This document shows positions 16,477 through 25,672 of a stretch of 64,000 nucleotides of DNA, piece by piece. Positions within the stretch are counted from its first letter, which is position 1; each line of letters starts with the position of its first letter. The stretch is from NCBI RefSeq assembly GCF_900156065.1, contig NZ_FTNF01000018.1, forward strand, positions 1 through 64,000. The letters are read 5' to 3'. This DNA comes from Micromonospora avicenniae (lineage in GTDB: Bacteria > Actinomycetota > Actinomycetes > Mycobacteriales > Micromonosporaceae). Both the position numbers and the translations under genes were made by a program. The notes beneath the pieces were generated by a model, which made no database searches, was not told the origin of the DNA, and saw only the letters and a program-made list of their open reading frames with translations.

Positions 16477-17339
16477 GCATGCTGGGCCGGCTGCTGACCG
16501 CCGGCGCCGGGGCGATCGCCGCCCGGTACGCGCTGCGCGGGGTGCGCACCTCCCCGGCCGGGCCGGCGCTTACGCGTACCAACTTCCGGGGCCGCTCGGT
16601 GAGCCTCGCGGCGGGCCCGGCGCTCGCCGTCGGCGCGTCCGGTGCGGCGGCGCTCGGCGCCACCAGCGTGGCGTCCGGCGCCGCGAGCATGGTCGCCGGC
16701 CTCGGCGCGGGCGCGGTGGGGCTCTACGACGACGTGGTCGGCGCCCGGCCGGAGCAGAAGACGGCAAAGGGCTTCGCCGGTCATCTCGCCGCGCTGCGGG
16801 AGGGGCGGGTCACCGCCGGCCTCATCAAGATCGTCGGGGTGGGTGCCGCCGGGCTCGGCGCGGCCGCGCTGCTCGCCGCCGACCCACGGGTCGCCGGGCA
16901 CCGTCGCCGGGCCCGGCTGGGCGCGCTCGGCCGCGGCGCCGACGTGCTCCTCGGCGCCGGCGTGGTCGCCGGCACCGCGAACCTGCTCAACCTGCTCGAC
17001 CTGCGTCCCGGCCGGGCGCTCAAGTCCGGTCTGCTGCTCGGCGCGCCGCTCGCCGGCGGCCCGCACGGCGGCATCGCCGCCGGGGCGGCCGGGGCGGCCG
17101 CCGGGCTGCTCCCGGACGACCTCGGCGAGGAGGTGATGCTCGGCGACAGCGGCGCGAACGCCCTCGGCGCGGTGCTCGGCGTCGCGCTCGCCGCCCGCAC
17201 CGGCCCGCTGGGCCGGGCCGGTCTCCTCGCCGTGCTCGCCGGTCTCACCGCGGCCAGCGAGAAGGTCAGCTTCACGCAGGTGATCCAGCGGACACCGGGG
17301 CTGCGTGAGCTCGACGCGCTGGGCCGCCGCGCCGACTGA
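16473..17339 (+). CDS. MraY/WecA-like membrane protein, divergent
   Basis: The 288-residue, Ala/Gly-rich membrane protein keeps short motifs of polyprenyl-phosphate sugar-1-phosphate transferases: an Asp pair in VGLYDDVVG (about residue 90), NLLNLLDLRPGRALK (about 170) resembling the NxxNxxDG motif, and LGDSGANALGAVLG (about 225) resembling the MGDxG motif. The N-terminal helices of true MraY seem shortened, and NLLD in place of NxxDG makes activity uncertain. It may link a sugar phosphate to a lipid carrier for the MurJ-like and glycosyltransferase neighbours. GTG 16473 is used; ATG 16479 is an alternative. Confidence 0.75.
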   Translation: MSMLGRLLTAGAGAIAARYALRGVRTSPAGPALTRTNFRGRSVSLAAGPALAVGASGAAALGATSVASGAASMVAGLGAGAVGLYDDVVGARPEQKTAKGFAGHLAALREGRVTAGLIKIVGVGAAGLGAAALLAADPRVAGHRRRARLGALGRGADVLLGAGVVAGTANLLNLLDLRPGRALKSGLLLGAPLAGGPHGGIAAGAAGAAAGLLPDDLGEEVMLGDSGANALGAVLGVALAARTGPLGRAGLLAVLAGLTAASEKVSFTQVIQRTPGLRELDALGRRAD

Positions 17340-17340
17340 C

Positions 17341-19050
17341 GTGACCAGACCGGCACCCCTCGCCGGCGCCGGCCGAGTGGCCGGAGCGGCCGCGCTCATC
17401 GCCGTCCTCACCGTCGTCAGCCGCCTGGCCGGCTTCGGCCGCACCTCCGTGTTCACCTGGACGCTGGCCGACACCGACCTCGGCGGCACCTACGTGGTCG
17501 CGAACAACCTGCCGAACATCGTCTTCGAGATCGTCGCCGGTGGCGCGTTGGCCAGTCTCGTCGTACCGCTGCTGGCCGGTGCGGTGGAGGCGGGCGACCG
17601 CCGGGCGGTGAGCGCCACCACCAGCGCGCTGCTGACCTGGACACTCAGTCTGCTCGTGCCGTTGGCCGTGGTCGTGGCGCTGCTCGCCCACCCGCTGATC
17701 GGCCTGCTCGGTGGCGGCCTCAACGCCGAGCAGCAGCAGGTGGGAGCGCGGATGCTGCTGCTCTTCGCGCCCCAGTTGCCGCTCTACGGCATCGGTATCG
17801 TGCTCACCGGGGTGCTCCAGGCGCATCGACGGTTCGCCTGGCCGGTGATCGCCCCGCTGCTCTCGAGCCTCACCGTGATCGCCGTCTACCTCGGCTTCAC
17901 CGCCTGGCAGGGGCTGCTCGCCACGGTCGGATCGGTGAGCCGGGGCGGTGAGCTGCTGCTCGCCGGTGGCACCACCCTCGGCGTGGTGGTGCTCTCCCTG
18001 TCGCTGCTGATCCCGCTGCGCCGGCTCGGGTTGCGCCTGCGACCCGGTTACCGGTTCCCAGCCGACGTCCGGGCCCGGGTCGGTGGGCTGGCCACGGCCG
18101 GGATCGTGGCCGTCACGGCGCAGCAGATCGCCGTGGCGGTCGCCCTCCACCAGGTGACCTTCGGGTCCCGTTCCAACCCGGGTGCCTACAACATCGCGCA
18201 GACCGTCTACTTCCTGCCCTGGTCGGTGCTGGCCGTACCGCTGGCGGTGGCCGCGTATCCGACGCTGGTGGCCGCCCGAGCGGCCGGCGACGAGCGGGCC
18301 TACCGGCAGACCCTGGCCCCGGCGGTGCGCGGCGTGGTGCTGTTCAGCCTGCTCGGCGCCGCCGCGCTGGCCGGCACGGCGCAGCCGGTGGGACAGCTCT
18401 TCTTCGCCCACTCCCCGCACACCGCCGCGACCACCGCGGCGGCGATCATCGGGTTCGCGCCCGGCCTGCTCGGCTACGGCCTCTTCGCCGTGCTCACCCG
18501 GGCCCTCTACGCGCGCGGCGCGACCCGGTCGGCGACCCTCGCCACCGCGGTCGGCTGGCTGGCCGTACCGGTGCTGGCGATCCTGCTCGGGCGCCTGCTG
18601 CCGCTCGCCGACCGGGTGCTGGCGGTGGCGCTGGCCAACTCGGTCGGGATGTTGCTGCTGGGCGGGCTGCTGATCATCGCGGTACGCCGGAGCGCGGGCT
18701 CCGCGGCGCTGGCCGGTACGCCCCGGGCGGCGGCGGCCGGACTGCTCGGCGGGCTGGCCGGGGCGCTCGCCGGCGTGGGCGTGCTCCGGTGGCTCGACAC
18801 GCCGGGTGACGGCACCCCGACGATGGCGGCGGCACTCGGTCAGGGCATGCTGTCCGGAGTTCTGGTCGGCGTCGTGTTCCTCACCGTGGTCTGGCTCGTC
18901 GACCGGCAGGCCGTACGACCGCTGCTCGCCGGGGTGCTGCGACGCCTGGGCCGCGGCGGTGCGCGGGGCCGCGGGAACGCGGGTGCGGAACAGGAGCAGG
19001 ACGGCAGCCCTCCGGAGCGGGGTGACGGGAAGGAGACGGTGTCCGGGTGA
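17341..19050 (+). CDS. murJ: MurJ-like lipid flippase
   Basis: The 569-residue polytopic protein (about 14 membrane helices) begins with the MurJ/MviN signature AALIAVLTVVSRLAGFGRT, followed by a region like AYNIAQTVYFLPWSVLAVPL near residue 290. The family flips lipid-linked peptidoglycan precursors across the membrane. GTG 17341 follows the previous stop by one base. Because actinobacteria usually carry another MurJ near the end of the chromosome (next to the thioredoxin genes), this copy may serve a different lipid-linked glycan; the linked MraY-like and GT4 genes support that reading. The end overlaps the next gene by GTGA. Confidence 0.88.
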   Translation: MTRPAPLAGAGRVAGAAALIAVLTVVSRLAGFGRTSVFTWTLADTDLGGTYVVANNLPNIVFEIVAGGALASLVVPLLAGAVEAGDRRAVSATTSALLTWTLSLLVPLAVVVALLAHPLIGLLGGGLNAEQQQVGARMLLLFAPQLPLYGIGIVLTGVLQAHRRFAWPVIAPLLSSLTVIAVYLGFTAWQGLLATVGSVSRGGELLLAGGTTLGVVVLSLSLLIPLRRLGLRLRPGYRFPADVRARVGGLATAGIVAVTAQQIAVAVALHQVTFGSRSNPGAYNIAQTVYFLPWSVLAVPLAVAAYPTLVAARAAGDERAYRQTLAPAVRGVVLFSLLGAAALAGTAQPVGQLFFAHSPHTAATTAAAIIGFAPGLLGYGLFAVLTRALYARGATRSATLATAVGWLAVPVLAILLGRLLPLADRVLAVALANSVGMLLLGGLLIIAVRRSAGSAALAGTPRAAAAGLLGGLAGALAGVGVLRWLDTPGDGTPTMAAALGQGMLSGVLVGVVFLTVVWLVDRQAVRPLLAGVLRRLGRGGARGRGNAGAEQEQDGSPPERGDGKETVSG

Positions 19051-20216
19051 GCGCGGCGACGGAACCGACACCCGACTGGCCGGGCAGCGTGGCGTTGCTG
19101 CTCGCCTCCAGCACCGGTGGGGTGGGGCAGCACGTCCGGTCGGTGGCCCGCGGGCTTACCGCCGCGGGCGCCACCGTGCTGGTCTGCGGTCCGGCGGCCA
19201 CCCAGGAACAGTTCGACTTCACCGGTGTCGGTGCGCGCTTCCAGCCGGTCGAGATCCCCGCCAAACCGACCCCGGCCGACGCCCGAGCGGTCGCCGCCCT
19301 GCGCCGTGCCCTGGCCACCACCCCGGTGGACGTGGTGCACGCGCACGGCCTGCGGGCGGGGCTCGTCGCGGTGCTCGCCCGGCCCGCGGCGCCGGTCGTG
19401 GTCACCTGGCACAACGCGGTGCTCGCCGGTGGGCTGCGCGGCACCCTGTCCCGGCTCGTCGAGCGGGTGGTGGCCCGGGGCGCCCGGGTCGCGCTCGGCG
19501 CCTCCGCCGACCTGGTCGACCGGGCCGCGGCGCTCGGCGCCGCCGACGCCCGGCTCGCCCCGGTCGCGGCACCCACCCTGCCCGCCCCGCGCCGCCGCCC
19601 GGCCGCGGTCCGCGCCGAGTTCGGCGTCCGTGCCGACCAGCCACTGATCCTCTCGGTCGGCCGGCTCCACCCGCAGAAGCGGTACGACGTGCTGATCGAC
19701 GCGGCCGCGCGGTGGCGTACCCGCGACCCGGCGCCGGTAGTGGTGATCGCCGGCAGCGGGCCGGCGTACCTGGCGCTGGCCGCGCGGATCTCGGCGGCCC
19801 GGGCACCGGTGACCCTGCTCGGTCACCGCACCGACGTGGCGGACCTGCTCGCCGGCGCGGACCTGGCCGTGGTCACCAGCGACTGGGAGGCCCGCCAGCT
19901 CTTCGCGCAGGAGGCGCTGCGTGCCGGCGTACCGCTGGTGGCGACCGCCGTCGGCGGCCTGCCGGATCTCGTCGGCGACGCGGCGGTGCTGGTGCCACCC
20001 GGCGAGGTCGACGCCGTCGACACCGCGGTACGGGAACTTCTCGACGACGCGGACCGGCGGGCCGCGCTGGGCCGGCGCGGCGCGGAGCGGGCGGCCACCT
20101 GGCCCACCGAGGCGGACACCGTCGCCACGCTGGCGGCGCTCTACGCCGAAGTTGCCGCGCAGCCCGGCGGCCCGGCCGCCGCAAACGTCGACACACCCAG
20201 GTCGGGACCACGCTGA
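19047..20216 (+). CDS. Glycosyltransferase family 4
   Basis: The 389-residue GT-B enzyme shows the N-terminal STGGVGQHVRSVARGL motif (about residue 20), DVVHAHGLRAGLVAV (about 94), the donor-binding LILSVGRLHPQKRYDVLIDA (about 200) and the EX7E-like region SDWEARQLFAQEALRAGVPL (about 277). These are typical of retaining GT4 enzymes using nucleotide sugars at the cytoplasmic membrane face. GTG 19047 overlaps the flippase stop. The stop overlaps the next gene by one base (TGATG). Substrate unknown. Confidence 0.9.
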   Translation: MSAATEPTPDWPGSVALLLASSTGGVGQHVRSVARGLTAAGATVLVCGPAATQEQFDFTGVGARFQPVEIPAKPTPADARAVAALRRALATTPVDVVHAHGLRAGLVAVLARPAAPVVVTWHNAVLAGGLRGTLSRLVERVVARGARVALGASADLVDRAAALGAADARLAPVAAPTLPAPRRRPAAVRAEFGVRADQPLILSVGRLHPQKRYDVLIDAAARWRTRDPAPVVVIAGSGPAYLALAARISAARAPVTLLGHRTDVADLLAGADLAVVTSDWEARQLFAQEALRAGVPLVATAVGGLPDLVGDAAVLVPPGEVDAVDTAVRELLDDADRRAALGRRGAERAATWPTEADTVATLAALYAEVAAQPGGPAAANVDTPRSGPR

Positions 20217-22516
20217 TGCTGCGCCGACTTCTCCCCGTCGTGCTGAGCCTCATGGTGGTGGTGCTCGGCGTCACGGCGCTCGCCGCCCGCCCGCAGCGCA
20301 GCGTTCCGCACCGGACCGCCGACTTCGTGGTCATCGCCGGGGTCGCCGGGCTGCGGTGGGAGGACGTGGACCCGCAGACCACGCCCACGCTGTGGCGGAT
20401 GGCCGAGCAGGGCTCCATCGGTTCCCTGTCGGTCCGTTCCGCGCACCGCCCCACCTGCCCGATGGACGGCTGGCTGACCCTCGGCGCGGGCAGTTTCGCC
20501 GCGTGGTCCGGTAACCGGCCCGCCGGCAGCTGCCCGGCGCAGACGGTGGCCGTGGAGCGGCCCGACGGCAACGGGGCGAATCTGCCCGACCAGGAGACAG
20601 TGGTCCACTTCAACCAGGAACAGCTGCCTTGGGGCGCCATGCCCGGGTCGCTCTCCGAGTCGGTGCGCTGTTCGGTGGCGGTCGGCCCCGGCGCCGCGGT
20701 GGCCGCCGCCCGGCCGTTCGGTCGGGTGGACCGGTACGCGCCGGCGCTGCCGGACGACCCGACGCAGTTGCTCGGCTCCTGCGTGCTCAGCATCGTCGAC
20801 CTCGGCACCGTCGACGGCGCCACGAAGGCGCAGCGGGTGGCGGCTGCCCGGGCGGCCGACCGGCAACTGGCCCGGGTGCTCGCCGCCCGTCCACCGCGTT
20901 CGCTGGTGCTGGTCGCCGGGGTCTCCGACACCGACCGGTCGGCCCGGCTGCACGTGGCGGTCGCCGACGGGCCGGGCTGGGAGGGCGGGTGGCTGACCTC
21001 CGCGACCACCGGCCGGGACGGGTACGTGCAGCTCGTCGACCTCGCGCCGACGGCGCTGGCCGCGCTGGGCAGGCCGATGCCGGAGCGCCCCTTCGTGGGT
21101 CGCCCGGCGGTGGCCGTGGGCGGTCGCCCGGACCTGGCCGACGCGATCGCCCAACCGTTGGACGCCGAACGGGAGGCGGCGAACCAGCGGGGCGTCGCCG
21201 GTTGGTTCTTCACGCTGCTCGCCGCCGCCCTGATGCTGCTGGCCGTGGCGGTGCTGCCGCTGCTGCGCCGGGCGCGCCGGCACGCCGGCCCGTACGGCCC
21301 GGAGCCGGTTCCGCGGCGGGTGGTGGCGCTGGTGGAACTGCTTCTCATCGCCGCCGCGCTGGCGGTGCCGGCCGCGCTGCTCGCCGACGCGGTGCCGTGG
21401 TGGCGGGCGGACCGGCCCGGTCTGGCGTTCGCCGGGGTGACCGCCCTGCTGGTGGTCGCCGGTACCGCAGCGGTCCGGTTCGTGCCGGGCTATCGCAGCA
21501 CCCTCGGGCCGTTGGGCGCGGTCGCCGCCCTCACCGTGCTCGTCGTCGGCGCCGACGTGCTGACCGGGTCGCGGCTGCAGCTCAACGGCGTCGTGGGCTA
21601 CTCGGCGCAGGCAGGTGGCCGGTACGCCGGGCTGGGCACCGTCGGGCTCGGGGTGTTCCTGGCCGCCGCGCTGCTGAGTGCGGGCTGGCTCGCCCAGCAC
21701 GTACGCAAGGGCTGGCGGCCGGCGGTGATGGTGGCGGTCACCGGCCTGGCCGTGGTGATCGTGGGCAGCCCGTACCTGGGCGCGGATCCGGTCGGGGCGA
21801 TCGCGTTGACCGGCGGGCTCAGCGTCGCGGCGGTGATCAGCGCGGGCGGCTGGCTGACGGTGAGCCGCCTGGCCTGGGCGGTCGTGGCGGCGATGGCGGT
21901 CACCATCGGCCTCGCGGTGGTGGACCTGCGTCGCCCGGCGGTGGAGCGGGGCAGCCTCGGTCGTTTCCTGGCCGCCATCGGCGACGGCTCCGGCGGACTT
22001 CCGCTGCACCGTTCCAGCACCGCCAACTTCGACACCCTCGTGAGCAGCCCGCTGACCGTGCTGGCCCTGGCCGGCGCCTTGCTGGTGTGGTTCGCCCTGT
22101 TGCAGCCCTGGGGCGGGCTGATGCGGCTGTTCGGCATCTACCCGGCGATCCGGGCGGCGATGGCCGGCACCGCCGTGGCGGCGGTCATCGGCGGTGTGCT
22201 CGGCGGTGTGGCGCTGGACGTGGCCGGTGCGGCGGCCGCCCTGGTGGTGCCGATGGCGGCGTTGGCCGCGCTGCGGGTGCTGGACCACTCGACCGACCGG
22301 ACCGTGCCGACCGCCGGGCGGACCCGTGCCGAGGACGCGGGTGTGGCCGGGGACGGACTGGCCGACCCGTCCGGTCCGACTCCGTCAGGCCAGGAGCCGC
22401 CGGCCACGGATCGAGGCACGGGTGCCGGCCGGACCGCCGACCCGGGTGAGGCCCGGGCCGACCGGCGGCCGCCGGTGCCGTCGCCCCGGCCGTCGCGCCC
22501 GGTCACCGCGCGCTGA
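20216..22516 (+). CDS. Alkaline-phosphatase-superfamily-like protein fused to polytopic membrane domain
   Basis: The 766-residue protein has a signal-anchor helix (residues 5-25, LLPVVLSLMVVVLGVTAL), an extracytoplasmic domain (about 35-325) reminiscent of the alkaline phosphatase/phosphodiesterase fold (ADFVVIAGVAGLRWEDVDP, then TTPTLWRMAEQGSIGSL and RPTCPMDGWLTLGAG), and about ten membrane helices (325-700). A disordered charged tail ends the protein. Metal ligands of the phosphatase fold are not all evident, so catalysis is uncertain. It closes an envelope operon (MraY-like, MurJ-like, GT4) and could modify or release a lipid-linked glycan outside the membrane. Confidence 0.8.
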   Translation: MLRRLLPVVLSLMVVVLGVTALAARPQRSVPHRTADFVVIAGVAGLRWEDVDPQTTPTLWRMAEQGSIGSLSVRSAHRPTCPMDGWLTLGAGSFAAWSGNRPAGSCPAQTVAVERPDGNGANLPDQETVVHFNQEQLPWGAMPGSLSESVRCSVAVGPGAAVAAARPFGRVDRYAPALPDDPTQLLGSCVLSIVDLGTVDGATKAQRVAAARAADRQLARVLAARPPRSLVLVAGVSDTDRSARLHVAVADGPGWEGGWLTSATTGRDGYVQLVDLAPTALAALGRPMPERPFVGRPAVAVGGRPDLADAIAQPLDAEREAANQRGVAGWFFTLLAAALMLLAVAVLPLLRRARRHAGPYGPEPVPRRVVALVELLLIAAALAVPAALLADAVPWWRADRPGLAFAGVTALLVVAGTAAVRFVPGYRSTLGPLGAVAALTVLVVGADVLTGSRLQLNGVVGYSAQAGGRYAGLGTVGLGVFLAAALLSAGWLAQHVRKGWRPAVMVAVTGLAVVIVGSPYLGADPVGAIALTGGLSVAAVISAGGWLTVSRLAWAVVAAMAVTIGLAVVDLRRPAVERGSLGRFLAAIGDGSGGLPLHRSSTANFDTLVSSPLTVLALAGALLVWFALLQPWGGLMRLFGIYPAIRAAMAGTAVAAVIGGVLGGVALDVAGAAAALVVPMAALAALRVLDHSTDRTVPTAGRTRAEDAGVAGDGLADPSGPTPSGQEPPATDRGTGAGRTADPGEARADRRPPVPSPRPSRPVTAR

Positions 22517-22674
22517 CCGACCGCCGATCGCCTCGTCGTGGCGGCCGTGACCTCGGTGCGGCCTGCGTCCCACCGCCGTAGAGGTGTTACCGTGGAATCC
22601 CGTGGATCGCGTGATCACTTTGCTGATCGGCTCGGCGTTCTGCACGACCGCTACGGACGACACGGGAGCAGGCC

Positions 22675-24441
22675 TTGGCCCCTTCAGCACGGACGACCAG
22701 GCATATTTTCGTCACTGGGGGCGTTGCCTCCTCGCTGGGTAAGGGGTTGACCGCCTCCAGCCTCGGCAATTTGTTGACCGCGCGCGGGTTGCGTGTGGTG
22801 ATGCAGAAACTCGACCCGTATCTGAACGTCGACCCGGGGACGATGAATCCGTTCCAGCACGGTGAGGTGTTCGTCACCGAGGATGGTGCGGAGACGGACC
22901 TCGACGTGGGGCATTACGAGCGGTTTCTGGACCGGGCGTTGTCGGGGAAGGCGAACGTCACCACCGGCCAGATCTACTCCGAGGTGATCGCCAAGGAGCG
23001 CCGCGGCGAGTATCTGGGTGACACGGTGCAGGTGATCCCGCACATCACCAACGAGATCAAGTCCCGGATCCTCGGCATGGCCGACCCGGACGCCGACGGT
23101 CAGGTGCCGGATGTGGTGATCACCGAGGTGGGTGGCACCGTCGGTGACATCGAGTCGTTGCCGTTCTTGGAGGCGATCCGGCAGGTCCGTCACGATCTGG
23201 GCCGGGACAACTGTTTCTATCTGCATGTGTCGTTGGTGCCGTATCTGGCGCCGTCGGGTGAGTTGAAGACGAAGCCGACGCAGCATTCGGTGGCGCAGTT
23301 GCGCAGTATCGGTATTCAGCCGGACGCGTTGGTGTTGCGCTGTGACCGGGACATCCCGGACAAGGTGAAGGAGAAGTTGTCCCTGTACTGCGACGTGGAT
23401 CGGGAGGCGGTCACGGCCGCGCCGGACGCGCCGAGTATCTACGACATTCCGAAGGTGCTGCACCGGGAGGGCTTGGACGCGTACGTGGTGCGTCGGCTCG
23501 GGTTGTCGTTCCGGGATGTGGACTGGGCCAGCTGGGATGATCTGCTGGAGCGGGTGCACCAGCCGCGGCACACGGTGACCGTCGCGGTGGTGGGTAAGTA
23601 TGTGGATCTGCCGGATGCGTACCTGTCGGTCAGTGAGGCGATCCGGGCGGCCGGGTTCGGTCACCGGGCGCGGGTGCAGTTGCGGTGGGTGCCCAGCGAC
23701 GAGTGTGTGACCGTGGCGGGGGCGTCGGCCGCCCTGGCCGGGGTGGACGGCATCGTCATCCCGGGTGGGTTCGGGGTGCGGGGTATCGAGGGGAAGATCG
23801 GCGCGTCGCGGTACGCGCGGGAGAACCGGATTCCGCTGCTGGGTCTGTGTCTCGGTCTGCAGTGCATGACCATCGACGTGTCCCGGCATCTGGCCGGTCT
23901 CGACGGGGCCAACAGTGTGGAGTTCGACGAGAAGGCCCGGCACCCGGTGATCGCCACGATGGCCGATCAGCAGGACATCGTGGCCGGTAAGGGCGATCTG
24001 GGTGGCACCATGCGCCTGGGCGCGTACCCGGCGAAACTCACCGACGGTTCCCTCGTGGCGCAGGCGTACGGCAGCACGGAGATCAGTGAGCGGCACCGGC
24101 ACCGCTACGAGGTGAACAACGCCTACCGGGACAAGCTCACCAAGGCCGGTCTGCACATCTCCGGTACCTCCCCGGACGGCCGGCTCGTCGAGTTCATCGA
24201 ACTCGACCGCAGCCTGCACCCCTACTTCGTCGCCACCCAGGCCCACCCCGAACTGAAGAGCCGACCCACCCGACCCCACCCGCTGTTCGCCTCGTTCGTC
24301 AAAGCCGCGATCACCTACTCCCAGGCCGACCAGCTCCCCGTCGACCTGGACGCGCCGGCCACCGAGAAGGCCGCCGGCAACGGGGCCGCCGAGAAGGCCG
24401 CCCGCAACGGGGCCGCGGCGAAGGCGGCGTCGGCGTCGTGA
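22675..24441 (+). CDS. pyrG: CTP synthase
   Basis: The 588-residue enzyme makes CTP from UTP, ATP and glutamine. The synthetase domain has HIFVTGGVASSLGKGL near residue 10; the class I glutamine amidotransferase domain starts near 300, with the nucleophile in LLGLCLGLQCM and the His-Glu pair in ATQAHPELKSRPT. TTG 22675 is the natural start (MAPSARTTRHIF) although an initiating TTG is rare here. The C-terminus carries an Ala/Lys extension. Codons in the first 1.3 kb end in T and in G of GTG/TTG far more often than in the neighbours. A GTGA overlap joins it to the NUDIX gene, as in mycobacteria. Confidence 0.97.
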   Translation: MAPSARTTRHIFVTGGVASSLGKGLTASSLGNLLTARGLRVVMQKLDPYLNVDPGTMNPFQHGEVFVTEDGAETDLDVGHYERFLDRALSGKANVTTGQIYSEVIAKERRGEYLGDTVQVIPHITNEIKSRILGMADPDADGQVPDVVITEVGGTVGDIESLPFLEAIRQVRHDLGRDNCFYLHVSLVPYLAPSGELKTKPTQHSVAQLRSIGIQPDALVLRCDRDIPDKVKEKLSLYCDVDREAVTAAPDAPSIYDIPKVLHREGLDAYVVRRLGLSFRDVDWASWDDLLERVHQPRHTVTVAVVGKYVDLPDAYLSVSEAIRAAGFGHRARVQLRWVPSDECVTVAGASAALAGVDGIVIPGGFGVRGIEGKIGASRYARENRIPLLGLCLGLQCMTIDVSRHLAGLDGANSVEFDEKARHPVIATMADQQDIVAGKGDLGGTMRLGAYPAKLTDGSLVAQAYGSTEISERHRHRYEVNNAYRDKLTKAGLHISGTSPDGRLVEFIELDRSLHPYFVATQAHPELKSRPTRPHPLFASFVKAAITYSQADQLPVDLDAPATEKAAGNGAAEKAARNGAAAKAASAS

Positions 24442-25043
24442 GCGCCGTCGAGCACCGCTACGAGGTCCGTTCCCGGCAGCAGCGCTGGTCGGGCCGGATC
24501 TTTGACGTGGTCACCGAGGAGGTGACCATGCCGGGCGGCGGCACCGCGCCGCGCGACATCGTCCGGCACGTCGGTGCGGTGGCGGTGGTGGCGCTGGACG
24601 ACGCCGGCCAGGTGGCGCTGATCCGCCAGTACCGGCACCCGGTCGGGCGGCGCCTGTGGGAGCTGCCGGCCGGCCTGACGGACGTCTCCGGGGAGGACCT
24701 GGCCGCCGCGGCGGCGCGGGAACTGGCCGAGGAGGTGGACCTGACCGCCGGGCGGATGGACGTGCTGGTCGACCTGCACAGCTCGCCCGGCTTCACCGAC
24801 GAGCTGGTCCGGGTGTTCCTGGCCCGGGACCTGGCGGACGTGCCGCCCGAGCGGCGGCACGAGCGGCGCGACGAGGAGGCCGACCTCCAGGTCGTACGGA
24901 TCGACCTGGACGAGGCCGTCGCCATGGTGCTCGCCGGTGAGATCACCAACGCGTCCTGCGTGGCCGGGCTGCTCGCCGCGGCGCGGGCCCGCGACACCGG
25001 CTGGTCGGCGCTGCGCCGGGCGGACGCCCCGCTGGTGCGCTGA
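24438..25043 (+). CDS. NUDIX hydrolase, ADP-ribose pyrophosphatase type
   Basis: The 201-residue protein contains a NUDIX box with AAAARELAEEVDLTAG (about residues 92-108) preceded by LWELPAGLTDVSGEDL, and VALIRQYRHPVGRR before it, the pattern of ADP-ribose/ADP-glucose pyrophosphatases. It would hydrolyse nucleoside diphosphate sugars in the cytoplasm. GTG 24438 overlaps the pyrG stop; the order pyrG-NUDIX matches Rv1699-Rv1700. A strong hairpin follows. Confidence 0.92.
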   Translation: MSAVEHRYEVRSRQQRWSGRIFDVVTEEVTMPGGGTAPRDIVRHVGAVAVVALDDAGQVALIRQYRHPVGRRLWELPAGLTDVSGEDLAAAAARELAEEVDLTAGRMDVLVDLHSSPGFTDELVRVFLARDLADVPPERRHERRDEEADLQVVRIDLDEAVAMVLAGEITNASCVAGLLAAARARDTGWSALRRADAPLVR

Positions 25044-25065
25044 CCCGCGATTCTCTCGCGACGAG

Positions 25066-25097
25066 AAGGGGCCGTGCGGTACGCCGCACGGCCCCTT
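25066..25097. terminator. Bidirectional terminator hairpin
   Basis: A perfect 14-bp inverted repeat (25066-25079 with 25084-25097, tetraloop TACG) lies between the convergent NUDIX and TM2 genes. Confidence 0.85.
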
Positions 25098-25112
25098 CCG
25101 TGTTGCCGGATG

Positions 25113-25388
25113 TCAGTCGCGCAGCGGGCGACCCTGTCCGTCGACGCCACCGTTGACCAGGATCAGGATGCCGTCGATGAAGCCCCAGAGGGCGCCGACG
25201 CCGCACGTCACCAGGGTCACGACGAGCTGCAGCACGCCGATCTTGGTGTGGCCCATGTAGAACCGGCCGACGCCCAACGAACCGAGCACGATGCCCAGGA
25301 TGCCCGCGACGACCTTGCTCTTGTCAGAAACGCCCTGCGGATACCCGGGTCCCTGGGGGTACCCGGGCGGGTAAGGAGGAGTGGTCAT
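25113..25388 (-). CDS. TM2 domain membrane protein
   Basis: The 91-residue protein has a Pro/Gly/Tyr-rich N-terminus (PPYPPGYPQGPGYPQG) and a TM2 domain of two membrane helices joined by a short turn (VVAGILGIVLGSLGVGRFYMG and VLQLVVTLVTCGVGALWGF), with the typical GRFYMGHTKIG motif between them. ATG 25388 is preceded by TAAGGAGGA-like sequence read in the other orientation only, so the binding site is unclear, but the start fits the family. Function of such stand-alone TM2 proteins is unknown. It is divergent from ald across 284 bases. Confidence 0.88.
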   Translation of the reverse strand: MTTPPYPPGYPQGPGYPQGVSDKSKVVAGILGIVLGSLGVGRFYMGHTKIGVLQLVVTLVTCGVGALWGFIDGILILVNGGVDGQGRPLRD

Positions 25389-25672
25389 GAGGCGACACCC
25401 TAGTGATCCACACGCGTCCTGTCCGCAGCGGCACCCCGTTGATGGGACGATGACGGACGAACATTGTCCTGACGGCTGATAGCGACGTCCACCGCGCGAC
25501 ACCTGACAGTCCGTCAGGGGGCTCTTGCACCGGATATCACTCTGCTGGCCCTGACGGGGTCACGGCGCGCCTAGACTGCCGCCGGCGGGACCGGTGGACC
25601 GCGGCGGCAAAGGGGCCGGCGCGCACCGCGCAGTCGGGGGAGTGCGCCGCCCCGGAGAGAGGTGTCTGCATC

